This document shows positions 23,148 through 32,460 of a stretch of DNA of 64,000 nt, in pieces. A program made the position numbers and the translations under genes. The stretch is from CAYRHN01 sp964424115 (GTDB lineage Bacteria > Chloroflexota > Anaerolineae > Anaerolineales > Anaerolineaceae). The first letter of the stretch is position 1; each line of letters starts with the position of its first letter. The stretch is taken from contig CAYRHN010000004.1 of the NCBI GenBank assembly GCA_964424115.1, positions 62,001 to 126,000 on the forward strand, read 5' to 3'. The notes below the pieces were generated by a model that was given only the letters and a program-made list of their open reading frames with translations, had not been told where the DNA came from and ran no database searches.

Positions 23148-24293
23148 TTATTCCATTTGTTCAATAAAATTTTCCAGGCTTTTTTGGGCGCGCACTTGCC
23201 ACGAATATTGTTTGGCGTCCTGGCAGGCTTGCGCAGCCAGCTTCTGGCGCTGCGCCGGGGAATCAATCAACGTTTGCAGAGCCGCAGCCCAGGCATCCGC
23301 ATCCTCCGCTGGGCAGAGCACAGCGTTGTTCTCGTTCAATACCTCGCGCAGGACGGGCAGGTCGCTCGAAAGAATTGCTCGCCCGGCAGCCATGTACTCA
23401 AACATTTTTAACGGGCTGTAAATACTGGAGATATTGCCCCCGCTTGAGCCGCTGATGTTATGTTCGTAGGGCATCAGCAGTAGATCGGCGGCAGCCTGGT
23501 AGAGTGGCATCTGCGCATTGGCAATGAAGCCGGTGAAGCGCAGGTTGACAAGCTTTCCAGACTGCGCCTGGTGCTGCCAGTAGGCCGCATCTTCTGCGCG
23601 TCCGCCGACCCAAACGAAGTTGACATTCGGGAAGCGTCGTGCCAGCTCTAGGAAGAGTGGCGCGCCCCGTCCGTTGTACAGGTGCCCGCTGGTCATGGCG
23701 GTCAGCCCGTTTGGCAGGTTCAGCCGTCGGCGCGCTTCTTCCGGCTCCGGTTGTTCCTGGTAGCGTTCCAGGTCCACCCCATCCGGCACGACTAGGGCCT
23801 CACCAGGGGTGAAGCTCAGTTGAAACTGCTCTTCGTAAGCGGTTTGCAGCGCACGGGTAATGAATAAAAATCGTTTCTTACCATGGCGGTTCAAAATGCG
23901 CCGCATGATCCACGGGCCGAACCTTCCACTGGGACGATCGTGCAGTTCCAGCAGGGTGGGGTTTTTGAACCACAGGCTCAGCCAGGCGGCCTGTGGCACG
24001 CGTGTGTATACGGCCTGGGCACCCCAGGCGTGCGCAGCGCGCACCGACTTCCACGCAAAATCATAACGCTTCCAGCGTGGCGGGCAGGCCAGCCATTCAA
24101 TGTCGAAGGGGTAACTGAGACCGTAATATTCGGCCAGCTCCGCCCATGCCGGGTGCGTTTGCCCGGGCAGTCCCAGTGCTATCAAACGTACCGCGTGGCC
24201 CACCTGCGCCAGCGACTGGCACACCTTCATCACCTGGATGCTGTTGGCCGCTGTGGAGGGAATGGTTGAGGTAGTGAGATAGGCCAGTTTCAT
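23148..24293 (-). CDS. GT4-family glycosyltransferase
   Basis: The 381-residue cytoplasmic GT-B enzyme has an N-terminal Rossmann-like half (KLAYLTTSTIPSTAANSIQVMK). The C-terminal half has the GT4 donor-binding region, with SPLKMFEYMAAGRAILSSDL (the ExxxG-type E in FEYMAAG) and PVLREVL. It would use a nucleotide sugar to extend a lipid-linked glycan. It overlaps the flippase gene by 4 bases, so both are co-translated. Confidence 0.88.
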   Translation of the reverse strand: MKLAYLTTSTIPSTAANSIQVMKVCQSLAQVGHAVRLIALGLPGQTHPAWAELAEYYGLSYPFDIEWLACPPRWKRYDFAWKSVRAAHAWGAQAVYTRVPQAAWLSLWFKNPTLLELHDRPSGRFGPWIMRRILNRHGKKRFLFITRALQTAYEEQFQLSFTPGEALVVPDGVDLERYQEQPEPEEARRRLNLPNGLTAMTSGHLYNGRGAPLFLELARRFPNVNFVWVGGRAEDAAYWQHQAQSGKLVNLRFTGFIANAQMPLYQAAADLLLMPYEHNISGSSGGNISSIYSPLKMFEYMAAGRAILSSDLPVLREVLNENNAVLCPAEDADAWAAALQTLIDSPAQRQKLAAQACQDAKQYSWQVRAQKSLENFIEQME

Positions 24294-25642
24294 CCCGCCG
24301 GTGCCTCCGCAGGTTGCAACTCAGCGCGCCGGATTTCCTCCAGCCCACGCCGGATGGGTAACCCAACCGAAATGACAAAATAGGCGCTCAATAATACGGC
24401 CTCCATAACGAAGCCGAAACGCGGTACCAGCAGGATGGTCAGTAGGATCTTGAGCAGCCCGGCAATGGTCGAGACTATCAGCGGATAAACCGGCTGGTTG
24501 AATCCCAAGAGCAAAGTGCGGTTCCAGAAGAAGGTGCTGGAAGCCCCATAGCCGATCAACAAAATGAAAGCCACTGGCAACCCAGGCAAGTATTCCTCTC
24601 CATAGAGGAGAATGACCCAGTTGCCGAATATCAGCAGCCCAACTGCACAAGCCGCCGTCCAGCCCCCGGCCAGAATGGTGGAACGGCGCAGCAGCAGGCG
24701 CAGCTCTTTCCACGCCCGCTTGGCCACGCTTTGGGCAATCTCCGGATAGGTAGTATCCAGCAATGGGGTCACCGGCACCATGATCAAGTTGATGATCGAG
24801 AGGGCAACCTTATAGTAGCCGGATTCGGTTGGCGAGAGGAAGAGCGACACCCACAAAAGTTCGCTATCGCGCACGATCAACTTAAGCGTGCCGACCAGGT
24901 TAGTGCTCAGGGCAAAGCGGGTCAGCTCGCGCAGGGGAGGCAAGAGGGAAAAGGAGGCCTTCCACCAGCTGCCACCCAACAGGTCATTCAAGGCGCGCAC
25001 CCCCAGGAAACAGGTGCCGAAGCCCAGCACCAGTTTACCTGCCAGGTAAGCCATCAGCACCGTGAAGAGGTCTCCGCCGGTGAAGAAGGCTGCCGCGATC
25101 ATTCCCGCCGTTACCACCGATTGGATCACATTCAGGATTGCAAGGGCACGGAATTCGCGCCGGAGCTGCAACACACCGGTGGCGCTCTCAGTGAACAACC
25201 CTCCAACGACCGAGAGGCCGTAGATGATAAATAATGGTGCTGTGCGCGCATCATCGGTAAAGATCACCGCTGCCAGCGGCGCCAGCAGCACCAGCATAAG
25301 GAAAGCCAGGATCGAGCTGGCCGATTCGGCCAGAATACTGGCCTTAACCACCGCCGCAGCCCGCTCATTTTGTTTTTGCGTTACGAAATCCCCCATGTAT
25401 TTGACCACCAGCTCGGTCATGCGGAAGGAAAACAGGCGGTTCAGGTTGGAGGCGAAAACGGTCACGATCCCCAGCACGCCGAAAACGTACACGCCCAGCA
25501 GGCGCGCCGCCAGGATCCCCTGGATGAAACCCAGCGCCATGGTGACAGTATTGCTGCTGAACAGGTAACCGGAATTACGCAGTACCCGCCTCAGCAAGCG
25601 GTCTTCTCTCCACGCTTTCCACACGCTGTGCAAACGGTTCAT
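24290..25642 (-). CDS. Wzx-type oligosaccharide flippase (polysaccharide biosynthesis family)
   Basis: The 450-residue protein (ATG at 25642, two bases after the epimerase stop) has about 12-14 transmembrane helices. The first includes LFSSNTVTMALGFIQGILAARLLGVYVFGVLG, shown here only as the family-typical opening 'ARLLGxxxFG'. MATE-like flippases move lipid-linked oligosaccharides across the inner membrane. Position between epimerase and GT4 genes supports this. Export by Wzx here contrasts with the ABC exporter near 58 kb, so two pathways coexist. Confidence 0.85.
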   Translation of the reverse strand: MNRLHSVWKAWREDRLLRRVLRNSGYLFSSNTVTMALGFIQGILAARLLGVYVFGVLGIVTVFASNLNRLFSFRMTELVVKYMGDFVTQKQNERAAAVVKASILAESASSILAFLMLVLLAPLAAVIFTDDARTAPLFIIYGLSVVGGLFTESATGVLQLRREFRALAILNVIQSVVTAGMIAAAFFTGGDLFTVLMAYLAGKLVLGFGTCFLGVRALNDLLGGSWWKASFSLLPPLRELTRFALSTNLVGTLKLIVRDSELLWVSLFLSPTESGYYKVALSIINLIMVPVTPLLDTTYPEIAQSVAKRAWKELRLLLRRSTILAGGWTAACAVGLLIFGNWVILLYGEEYLPGLPVAFILLIGYGASSTFFWNRTLLLGFNQPVYPLIVSTIAGLLKILLTILLVPRFGFVMEAVLLSAYFVISVGLPIRRGLEEIRRAELQPAEAPAG

Positions 25643-25643
25643 T

Positions 25644-26621
25644 TCAAGGGGTGAGGATCTGGCTGGCCCAACTGCGTTCCGCACGGTACCAGTTCACCAG
25701 GTTTGCCACGCCTTCCTCGAGAGTATATTGGGGTTCCCAACCCAGCATGCGGCGGGCCTTGTCCACGTTGGCGCAGTTCTCCATCACGTCCGCGGGATGG
25801 AATTCAATATATTCGCGCCGGGCAGCCTTGCCGGCCAGCTTCTCGATCATGCCGAGTAGGTCGTTGATAGAGATTACCTGATGTCCACCCAGGTTGAAGA
25901 TCTCATAACCCACCGGTTTCAGTGCTAGCAGCGTGCCGCGCGCAATATCCTCCAGATAGGTGAACCCGCGTGATTGGGTTCCGTCGCCGGTGATGCGTAC
26001 CGTGCGCCCCTCGAAGATCCATTGCGCAAAACGGAACATGACCATATCTGGGCGGGGCGCCGGTCCGTAGACGGTGAAATAGCGCACGATGCTCACATCC
26101 AGGTGATAGAGGTGATGGTAAGTGTAGGCCATCACCTCGGCAGCCTTCTTACTGGCTGCGTAGGGCTGCAGCGGGTGGCTGCTGTCGGCTTCTTCGGGGG
26201 TGGGGATGGGCGGGTGCCCGCCGTAAATGCTGCTGGTGGAGGCCATCAGGAATTTAGGAATTTCGCCGTGGCGGGCCAGTTCCAACAGGTTTAACGTACC
26301 GTTGGTATTGGTTTCCAGGTAGATATAGGGATTTTCTGCCGCTGCACGCACGCCCGCCCGTGCTGCCAGGTGGATAACCGCCTGGATGGGACTGTGCCGT
26401 TTGAAGATCTCGGTTATCGCCGGGCGGTTGAGGATATCCTCATGATAGAAAGTAAAACCGGACAGCCCTTCCAGCATTCTTAACCGGTATTGCTTCATGC
26501 GCACATCGTAGGCATCGTTCATGTTGTCAATACCCACTACTTTGTGACCATCCTGCACAAGCAGGGGGATCACTCGCGAAGCAATGAAACCGGCTGCTCC
26601 GGTGACCAGGTAGGTAGCCAT
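25644..26621 (-). CDS. NAD-dependent nucleotide-sugar epimerase/dehydratase (extended SDR)
   Basis: The 325-residue SDR has the nucleotide loop TGAAGFIAS (third Gly of GxxGxxG replaced by Ala), the catalytic STSSIYGG and YAASK (Tyr-xxx-Lys), and RYFTVYGPAPRPDM, typical of UDP-glucuronate 4-epimerase and GalE-like enzymes. With the adjacent 6-dehydrogenase it could make a UDP-uronic acid and epimerise it at C4. Exact substrate uncertain. Confidence 0.88.
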   Translation of the reverse strand: MATYLVTGAAGFIASRVIPLLVQDGHKVVGIDNMNDAYDVRMKQYRLRMLEGLSGFTFYHEDILNRPAITEIFKRHSPIQAVIHLAARAGVRAAAENPYIYLETNTNGTLNLLELARHGEIPKFLMASTSSIYGGHPPIPTPEEADSSHPLQPYAASKKAAEVMAYTYHHLYHLDVSIVRYFTVYGPAPRPDMVMFRFAQWIFEGRTVRITGDGTQSRGFTYLEDIARGTLLALKPVGYEIFNLGGHQVISINDLLGMIEKLAGKAARREYIEFHPADVMENCANVDKARRMLGWEPQYTLEEGVANLVNWYRAERSWASQILTP

Positions 26622-26624
26622 GCC

Positions 26625-27941
26625 TTACAACCGCACCACTTTGGGGTTCTTGCGGCCCAGTTTGCCCAGCGCGTTGCGTGTGTCAACGATCAGGTTGGCG
26701 GCTTCCAACACGGCGGGGTAATCATAGCTCGAATGGTTGGTGACGATCACCACACAATCTGCTTTGCGTACCTCGCCAAGAAAATCCGCCACCGAGTCCA
26801 TATGCCAGTCGTCATGCTCCAGGTGTTTGATATAGGGATCGTGGTAGGAAACCAGCGCTCCCTTCTTTTTGAGCAGGCCGATCACGTCCAGGGCGGGGGA
26901 TTCGCGCACATCGTCGATATCCGGCTTATAGGCGGCTCCCACCACCAGGATGCGGCTGCCCTTGATCGCCCGTGAGCGGTCGTTCAGCGCGTCCTGTACT
27001 TTGGTGATCACGAAGCGCGGCATATTAGTGTTGATTTCGGAGGCCAGCTCGATGAAGCGAGCGTTATAATTCAGCGATCGCAGCTTCCATGACAGGTAGA
27101 GCGGGTCGATCGGGATGCAGTGCCCGCCCAACCCCGGACCGGGGGTGAATTTCATGAAACCAAAAGGTTTAGTGGCGGCGGCGTCAATCACTTCCCACAC
27201 ATCCACGCCCAGTCGGTCGCACATGATCGCCAGCTCGTTCACCAGGCCGATGTTGATCATGCGGAAAGTGTTTTCCAGCAACTTGGCCATTTCTGCCACT
27301 TCAGCGCTGCTCACCCGCACGACCTTTTGCAAAGCCTGGCTGTACCAGATTTCAGCAATGTCCGAGCAGGTTTCGGTGATGCCGCCGATCACCTTGGGGG
27401 TGTTGCGGGTGGTGTAATCGGTGCGTCCCGGATCCACTCGCTCCGGCGAAAAGGCCAGGAAGAAATCCTTGCCCACTTCCAACCCCGATCGGCTGGTCAG
27501 GTTCGGCAGCATCAATTCGCGTGTTGTGCCGGGGTAAGTGCTGGATTCCAACACCACGATCATGCCTTTGTGCAGGTGCGGCGCCAACGATTCGGTTGCC
27601 GACACGATAAAGGACAGGTCAGGGTCGCCGGTCTTGCGCAGCGGGGTGGGGACGCAGATACTGACCGCGTCCACTTCATTCAATATCGTAAAATCGGTAG
27701 TGGCGCGTAGTCTTCCACTTTTCACCAACGGGGCTAGCTCTTCAGTGGGCACATCCAGGATATAGCTCTTGCCCTGGTTGACCAGTGCCACTTTTTCGGC
27801 ATTGGGATCAATGCCTACCACTTCAAACCCGGCCTGGGCAAAGACGGTGGCAAGCGGCAAGCCCACATAGCCAATACCGACAATAGCCAGGCGGGCAGAT
27901 TTGTTCTGTAGTTTTGCGATCAATTGTTCTGCGGTAGTCAT
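26625..27941 (-). CDS. UDP-N-acetylhexosamine/UDP-sugar 6-dehydrogenase
   Basis: The 438-residue enzyme has an N-terminal Rossmann domain (AIVGIGYVGLPLATVFA), the middle dimer domain and the catalytic Cys loop GLGGHCIPIDPLYL. That loop groups it with WecC/WbpA-type UDP-HexNAc dehydrogenases rather than plain UDP-glucose dehydrogenase. It oxidises C6 of a UDP-sugar to the uronate in two NAD-dependent steps. It is 3 nt upstream of the epimerase and is the first gene of the first glycan operon. Confidence 0.9.
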   Translation of the reverse strand: MTTAEQLIAKLQNKSARLAIVGIGYVGLPLATVFAQAGFEVVGIDPNAEKVALVNQGKSYILDVPTEELAPLVKSGRLRATTDFTILNEVDAVSICVPTPLRKTGDPDLSFIVSATESLAPHLHKGMIVVLESSTYPGTTRELMLPNLTSRSGLEVGKDFFLAFSPERVDPGRTDYTTRNTPKVIGGITETCSDIAEIWYSQALQKVVRVSSAEVAEMAKLLENTFRMINIGLVNELAIMCDRLGVDVWEVIDAAATKPFGFMKFTPGPGLGGHCIPIDPLYLSWKLRSLNYNARFIELASEINTNMPRFVITKVQDALNDRSRAIKGSRILVVGAAYKPDIDDVRESPALDVIGLLKKKGALVSYHDPYIKHLEHDDWHMDSVADFLGEVRKADCVVIVTNHSSYDYPAVLEAANLIVDTRNALGKLGRKNPKVVRL

Positions 27942-27996
27942 GGGGAATCCTTTTCGATCTGGAAGAAATAGGGGGAGGGGGGCGTTTTCCGAACGG

Positions 27997-28662
27997 CTAG
28001 AACAGGCTTAGCTGTACAGCATTATCATTATTTAGAGATTCATCCTTGGGGTCTTCTTCAACTGCGTTTTCCAGCGGCAATTCCGGCATGGGCGCGCGGG
28101 AGCGTTTTGTCTGCTTGAGAATATCCGGTAAGTGAGCAAAGTCCTGCTCGACTGTAGATTTTAAAGAAGGTTGGTGCAAAGCAGCCGCCGGATGGTACAT
28201 CGGCACAATCAGCCGCCCGCGTACAGTGGAGGCCTGCCCGTGAATATCGCTGATCTTAGCATTGGGCAGAAATTTGGCCATCGAAAATCGACCCAGAGTC
28301 ACGATCACGCGCGGGTTGATTGCTTCGATCTGCCGTTCCAGGTAAAAACCGCAAGCCTGTAGCTCAGGTGGCAGCGGATCCCGGTTGCTGGGTGGACGGC
28401 ACTTGACCACGTTGGTAATGAACACATCCTGGCGCTTGAGCCCCGCTTTTTGCAGCAGCTCTTCCAGAAATTTCCCTGCCTGCCCCACAAAGGGGCGGCC
28501 TTGTTCGTTTTCAAAAAAGCCCGGCCCTTCGCCGATCAGCATGATCGTGGCACTGTGCGGGCCTTCTCCGGGAACCGAATTCTTGCGTGAGAAATGCAGA
28601 TCGCATTTTTCGCAGCTTTGCACCTGGCGGGAAACCTCTTCAAGCACCTTGGCAGCGTCCAT
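27997..28662 (-). CDS. Uracil-DNA glycosylase, family 4 (Fe-S)
   Basis: The 221-residue enzyme has four Cys for a [4Fe-4S] cluster: C17 and C20 in SCEKCDLH, then VVKCRPPSNRDPL and ELQACGF spaced C-x15-C. The active-site motif is GEGPGFFENEQGRPFVG (family-4 GExPG), and MYHPAAAL supplies the second uracil-binding motif. It excises uracil from DNA. It has its own promoter inside the 3' end of rimI and a good ribosome-binding site. Confidence 0.93.
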   Translation of the reverse strand: MDAAKVLEEVSRQVQSCEKCDLHFSRKNSVPGEGPHSATIMLIGEGPGFFENEQGRPFVGQAGKFLEELLQKAGLKRQDVFITNVVKCRPPSNRDPLPPELQACGFYLERQIEAINPRVIVTLGRFSMAKFLPNAKISDIHGQASTVRGRLIVPMYHPAAALHQPSLKSTVEQDFAHLPDILKQTKRSRAPMPELPLENAVEEDPKDESLNNDNAVQLSLF

Positions 28663-28671
28663 AAAATCTGC

Positions 28672-28700
28672 ACCTCCGTTTGAGATTAATGGAAATTATA
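28672..28700 (-). promoter_or_regulatory. Promoter and ribosome-binding site of the uracil-DNA glycosylase
   Basis: TATAAT (28700-28695) overlaps the rimI stop. GGAGGT (28677-28672) lies 9 nt before the ATG at 28662. This is one of the few genes here with a conventional leader. Confidence 0.6.
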
Positions 28701-29193
28701 CCAGTCTCTCCAATTCCTGGAGGTTGATTGGCTCCAGGGTCATCAGCAGCGCATCCTCGCCGGTATCCTGGTAATAATGGGACCGGAAACCAGTTTCCAC
28801 GAAGCCAAATTTGCGGTACATGGCTTGGGCGGGCAGGTTACCGCGCCGTACTTCCAGGAAAGCCTTAACCGCCCCTTCGCGGGCGGCCTCCAGGATGCCC
28901 CGCGCCAGTAATTTTTCACCGATCTTGTGCCGCCGGTGATCGGGGTGGATGGCGATTGTAGCGATATGCGCTTCGTCAATGATCAGCCAGATCACCAGCA
29001 TGCCGGCGATCTGTTTACTGCCGTCAGCTTTCACCACTTCAGCTACCCATGGGCGTGAAGGAGGATTTTCGGTCACTTCAAAGCGGTAGGAACGCTCTGT
29101 CCACGGCAGGCTGAAGGAGATCACGTCCAGGGCATGCACGGCGGGAACATCCTCCAGCAGCATTCGCCGCAGGATGAGTGTGGTTTCGGTCAC
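28696..29193 (-). CDS. rimI: Ribosomal-protein-S18-alanine N-acetyltransferase-like GNAT
   Basis: The 165-residue GNAT protein starts at a GTG overlapping the tsaB stop (GTGA). IDEAHIATIAIHPDHRRHKIGEKLL contains the acetyl-CoA loop RRxxIG, and LEVRRGNLPAQAMYRKFGF is the RimI signature region. RimI acetylates the N-terminus of ribosomal protein S18. The tsaE-tsaB-rimI order is common in bacteria and supports the name. Confidence 0.9.
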   Translation of the reverse strand: MTETTLILRRMLLEDVPAVHALDVISFSLPWTERSYRFEVTENPPSRPWVAEVVKADGSKQIAGMLVIWLIIDEAHIATIAIHPDHRRHKIGEKLLARGILEAAREGAVKAFLEVRRGNLPAQAMYRKFGFVETGFRSHYYQDTGEDALLMTLEPINLQELERLV

Positions 29194-29858
29194 TGCGGAA
29201 TTTCCTCTGCCACATGCAGGTAGATCGGCGCCAGTGAAACCGGGTCTTCCACCTTCCCGGCTTGCCATAATTTCCAGCCCATCTCAGCCAGCACAGCCGG
29301 GCGGCGGCTGCACTGCGCCGGACTGGCCAGCAGCACATTCTTGCGTTTACGCGCCAGCAATTGACGTTCCTCAGCATTCAGTTCGCCGCACACGATCGTC
29401 GGGCGCTGAATGCGCGTGGAAAGCTGCTGGATGGTAACCACTTCGGCCTTACCCTGACTTTCCCAACGCTCGCCATTGCAGTGATACCAACCTACCGCCA
29501 GTCGCCCGCGTCCGGCCTGCAAAATGGCCGCCAGCGGGTAGTTCTGTGGCGGTTGGCATCCTGCCAGAATATCCAGGGTCGGCAAGCTGACTACCGGTAA
29601 ATGCAGGGAGAGCGCCATTCCCTTCACCACTGCCAGGCCAATGCGCAGGCTGGTGAAGGAGCCCGGGCCGCTGGCCACGGCCAGCGCCTGTAGTGCAGAG
29701 GGCTTGATCCCGCAATTGCTCAGCAGGGAGTGGATGGCTGGAGCCACTTCCACCGTGTGGTGGTTGCGCGATTGCCAGGTGCTTTCGCTGACAACCTGCC
29801 ACCCGTTATACAGAGCCAGGCCGATGGTTTGAGTGGAGGTATCTACTGCCAGGAGCAT
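29190..29858 (-). CDS. tsaB: tRNA threonylcarbamoyladenosine (t6A) biosynthesis protein TsaB
   Basis: The 222-residue ASKHA-fold pseudo-enzyme opens MLLAVDTSTQTIGLALYNG. It carries VASGPGSFTSLRIGLAVVKGMAL, which marks TsaB. It forms the TsaB-TsaD-TsaE complex that puts t6A at position 37 of ANN-reading tRNAs. tsaD is not in the window. It is coupled to rimI and 3 nt from tsaE. Confidence 0.95.
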   Translation of the reverse strand: MLLAVDTSTQTIGLALYNGWQVVSESTWQSRNHHTVEVAPAIHSLLSNCGIKPSALQALAVASGPGSFTSLRIGLAVVKGMALSLHLPVVSLPTLDILAGCQPPQNYPLAAILQAGRGRLAVGWYHCNGERWESQGKAEVVTIQQLSTRIQRPTIVCGELNAEERQLLARKRKNVLLASPAQCSRRPAVLAEMGWKLWQAGKVEDPVSLAPIYLHVAEEIPQ

Positions 29859-29861
29859 CTC

Positions 29862-30356
29862 TTATCCTCCAAATGATTGGTGGCGAAAATTCGCCAGTAA
29901 CTTCTCGTAACGCGCCCCCTCGGGAATAAAGATCATCCCGCGTTGTTCGTCGGCGATCCAGCGCAGCTTGATCCACAACCGTTGGCGCGGCAGCACACTC
30001 TGAATGCGCTCGGCCCATTCGATGACTAACGCTCCGGTGGTTAGCATCAGGTCCAGATCTAGATCTTCCCCCTCTGCGGCGTTTGCCAGGCGGTACGCGT
30101 CCAGATGATACAGGTTCGATCGGTCTGGACGCCGGTAAGTATTGACCAGCACAAAAGTGGGGCTGGAGACGGTGTCCAGCGTGCCCCAACCCTGGGCTAA
30201 TCCCTGCACCAGGGTGGTCTTTCCGGCACCCAGGTCTCCGCTCAGGCACAGCAGATCGCCGGTTTCCAATAGCGATCCCAGGCGCAGTCCCAGACGGCGG
30301 GTTTGTTCCGCGCTGCGGCTGAAGAATTCCAGGGTGCGGGAATCCAGGATGGGCAT
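29862..30356 (-). CDS. tsaE: tRNA t6A biosynthesis ATPase TsaE
   Basis: The 164-residue P-loop protein has Walker A GDLGAGKTTLVQGLA, the switch region SSPTFVLVNTY and LYHLDAYRL, then VIEWAERI (Walker B-like region). TsaE is the ATPase needed for t6A turnover by TsaB-TsaD. It heads the tsaE-tsaB-rimI block. Confidence 0.95.
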   Translation of the reverse strand: MPILDSRTLEFFSRSAEQTRRLGLRLGSLLETGDLLCLSGDLGAGKTTLVQGLAQGWGTLDTVSSPTFVLVNTYRRPDRSNLYHLDAYRLANAAEGEDLDLDLMLTTGALVIEWAERIQSVLPRQRLWIKLRWIADEQRGMIFIPEGARYEKLLANFRHQSFGG

Positions 30357-30367
30357 ATTTTCCCCTT

Positions 30368-31552
30368 CTAAGGTGCGGGCACCTTTTCAGCAATCGGAAC
30401 CGGTTGAGCTTCCTGTCCCGTCACCATTCGCAGCCGCTCCGCGATTAAGTGGGCAATCTGGCGAGAGCTGTCTGGGCGGGCCAGACTCAGAGAGGCCTGG
30501 CGCGCTTTCCGGTGCTCAGAGGAGTGGTGCAGCCAGTTGCGCAGAGCTTTGACTACTTTGGTCGGCTGGGGCGCCCAAACCCCGGCTCCGTTCTCTGCCA
30601 CATAAGTTACATTGCCTTCCTCCTGCCCGGGTACCCGGCTGTACAGGATGATCGGTAGGCCGGCAATGAAGGCTTCGCTGATCGTACCCGGTCCGGCCTT
30701 GGTAACAATAAAGTCTGCTGCCTGCATGAAGGCCGGCATTTCTTTGACAAATCCATAGACCATTGGCGGAGTATGCCAGCGGCGCTGCTCCAGCTTTTCG
30801 CGCAGCTTCTTGTTCCGTCCGGCAACCACCACCTGCATAACGTTCAGGCGTGCTTTGTCGATTGCCACCGCGTTCCGTTCCAGCGGTCCCAATCCTTCAC
30901 CGCCGCCGATCAGCAGCACCACTGGAACATTCAACGGCCACCCCAACTGCCGGCGTACTGCTGCCCGGTCTTCGACCGGGTGGCAGTAGCGGTCAAAGAC
31001 CGGCAATCCAATGATCCTCATTTTATCCGGCGGCACGCCCAGTTTTACCCCCCGGTCAAAAGCAGCCTGCGTGGCCACCACGATCATGTCAGCCTTGGGA
31101 TTGTACCAATGGGCCGGTGTAGAGACCATGTCCGTGACCACAGTGATATAAGGAATATTCTCGCCCAACAAGCGCAGGACGGGGTTATTGACCATCGAAT
31201 GCACCGATACGATCAGATCGCAAGGGTGTTCCTCGATCATTCGTGCAGTGGCCTCCTTAACGTAAGGCCACAACATGTCGTAGAGGAATTTGGATCGGCG
31301 TCGACCGTCGATCATCTCATAGCCGATCTTCCATAGTAATTGCATATTCGACATGGCCGGGTAGGTCGGGCCGGCTTGATCTAGCGGGGGTGGAGCATAG
31401 CTCTTAAAAAAGTCCACCATCTCCGTTTCGATCGTATGGTTGAATTCCAGGTTGAGGGCTTCAATGATCGCTTCTGCTGCACTGCGGTGTCCCGCTCCGG
31501 TATCGGAGAAAAGAACCAGGACGCGCGGAGGTTTAGGGCTGTTTTGGCTCAT
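30368..31552 (-). CDS. Diacylglycerol glucosyltransferase/MGDG-synthase-like GT28 enzyme
   Basis: The 394-residue GT-B enzyme begins with PRVLVLFSDTGAGHRSAAEAI, the membrane-glycolipid synthase opening (GAGHRSAA). It has FVKEMPAFMQAADFIVTKAGPGTISEA, the UDP-sugar-binding KAGPxT loop of MurG/MGDG synthases. It probably glycosylates diacylglycerol at the inner membrane. It overlaps DUF951 by 20 bases. Confidence 0.85.
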   Translation of the reverse strand: MSQNSPKPPRVLVLFSDTGAGHRSAAEAIIEALNLEFNHTIETEMVDFFKSYAPPPLDQAGPTYPAMSNMQLLWKIGYEMIDGRRRSKFLYDMLWPYVKEATARMIEEHPCDLIVSVHSMVNNPVLRLLGENIPYITVVTDMVSTPAHWYNPKADMIVVATQAAFDRGVKLGVPPDKMRIIGLPVFDRYCHPVEDRAAVRRQLGWPLNVPVVLLIGGGEGLGPLERNAVAIDKARLNVMQVVVAGRNKKLREKLEQRRWHTPPMVYGFVKEMPAFMQAADFIVTKAGPGTISEAFIAGLPIILYSRVPGQEEGNVTYVAENGAGVWAPQPTKVVKALRNWLHHSSEHRKARQASLSLARPDSSRQIAHLIAERLRMVTGQEAQPVPIAEKVPAP

Positions 31553-31742
31553 GCGACTCTCTCGTCAGGATGATTTTTAACCGGCGCAGTAATTCGCGCC
31601 GGGGAAGCAATACGCGCCGCTTGCAAGTGGTACATTCCAGACCAATATCAGCGCCCAGGCGGACAACTTTCCACTCGTAGCTTCCACATGGGTGTGGCTT
31701 TCGCAAACGAATAATATCCTCGAGTTGCAAATCGGGCAGCAC
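31533..31742 (-). CDS. DUF951 zinc-binding protein
   Basis: The 69-residue protein matches DUF951 in size and layout: LEDIIRLRKPHPCGS, then WKVVRLGADIGLEC, then CKRRVLLPR, with Cys residues likely to bind zinc. The GTG start at 31742 is chosen because a TATAAT lies exactly 6 nt before it. Function unknown; it shares a transcript with the glycolipid synthase. Confidence 0.85.
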   Translation of the reverse strand: MLPDLQLEDIIRLRKPHPCGSYEWKVVRLGADIGLECTTCKRRVLLPRRELLRRLKIILTRESHEPKQP

Positions 31743-31748
31743 ATGAAG

Positions 31749-31770
31749 ATTATACCACCCATGATATAAT
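31749..31770. promoter_or_regulatory. Back-to-back promoters for DUF951 (minus) and site-2 protease (plus)
   Basis: TATAAT on the minus strand (31754-31749) lies 6 nt before the DUF951 GTG. TATAAT on the plus strand (31765-31770) lies 22 nt before the protease ATG, with GGAGAGG between. Only 10 bases separate the two -10 hexamers, so their RNA polymerases should exclude each other. Confidence 0.6.
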
Positions 31771-31792
31771 CATGGAAATTGGAGAGGTGTCA

Positions 31793-32458
31793 ATGCTGGG
31801 CCTTGAATTTCCTTTACTTTTTACTCGTTTGATTGCGCTGCTCATGTCTCTTACCGTCCATGAGTTCTCGCATGCCTGGATGGCGCATAAGTTTGGGGAC
31901 GATACCGCTGAACAAGCGGGACGCCTGTCCTTCAACCCCCTGCGCCATCTAGACCCGATCGGTTCATTAATGCTCCTTCTGGTTGGTTTTGGTTGGGCCA
32001 AACCGGTTCCGGTGAACCCCTACGCCCTGCGGCGTAAGAGCGACGGTTCTTTAATGTGGGTCTCATTGGCTGGGCCGCTCTCGAACTTCATCCTGGCTGT
32101 CCTGTCTGCTGTTCCTTTCCAGATGGGTTGGTTGAACCTGTACGATGCCTGGAATACCCAACCCGGACCGCTGCCAACCATGCCCTATTTCATGTTCAAT
32201 TTCATCACCATCAATCTAAGCCTGATGTTGTTCAATTTGCTGCCCATTGCTCCTTTGGATGGCGAAAAAATGGCTGAATATTTGCTGCCTCCCTCCTGGG
32301 GGCGTGTGCTGGAACGCATGGCTCCGTACGGCTCTTTCATCCTCTTGGGGTTGATCCTCTTAGGGAATTATGCCAACGTGGATATCCTGGGCTCTGTGAT
32401 GAGACCGCCGCTGTTGAACTTGCTCAATTTGCTTTTGGGTGGACGCATCGGAGGATAA
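31793..32458 (+). CDS. Site-2 protease family (M50) membrane metalloprotease
   Basis: The 221-residue polytopic protein has the zinc motif VHEFSHAW (HExxH) in the first helices and NLLPIAPLDGEKM (NPxPxLDG-type, third ligand Asp) in the last third. It lacks PDZ and CBS domains, so it is the small S2P type. ATG 31793 is preferred over 31772 because GGAGAGG precedes it and the -10 abuts the earlier ATG. These enzymes cut membrane-spanning substrates; the target is unknown. Confidence 0.9.
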   Translation: MLGLEFPLLFTRLIALLMSLTVHEFSHAWMAHKFGDDTAEQAGRLSFNPLRHLDPIGSLMLLLVGFGWAKPVPVNPYALRRKSDGSLMWVSLAGPLSNFILAVLSAVPFQMGWLNLYDAWNTQPGPLPTMPYFMFNFITINLSLMLFNLLPIAPLDGEKMAEYLLPPSWGRVLERMAPYGSFILLGLILLGNYANVDILGSVMRPPLLNLLNLLLGGRIGG

Positions 32459-32460
32459 CG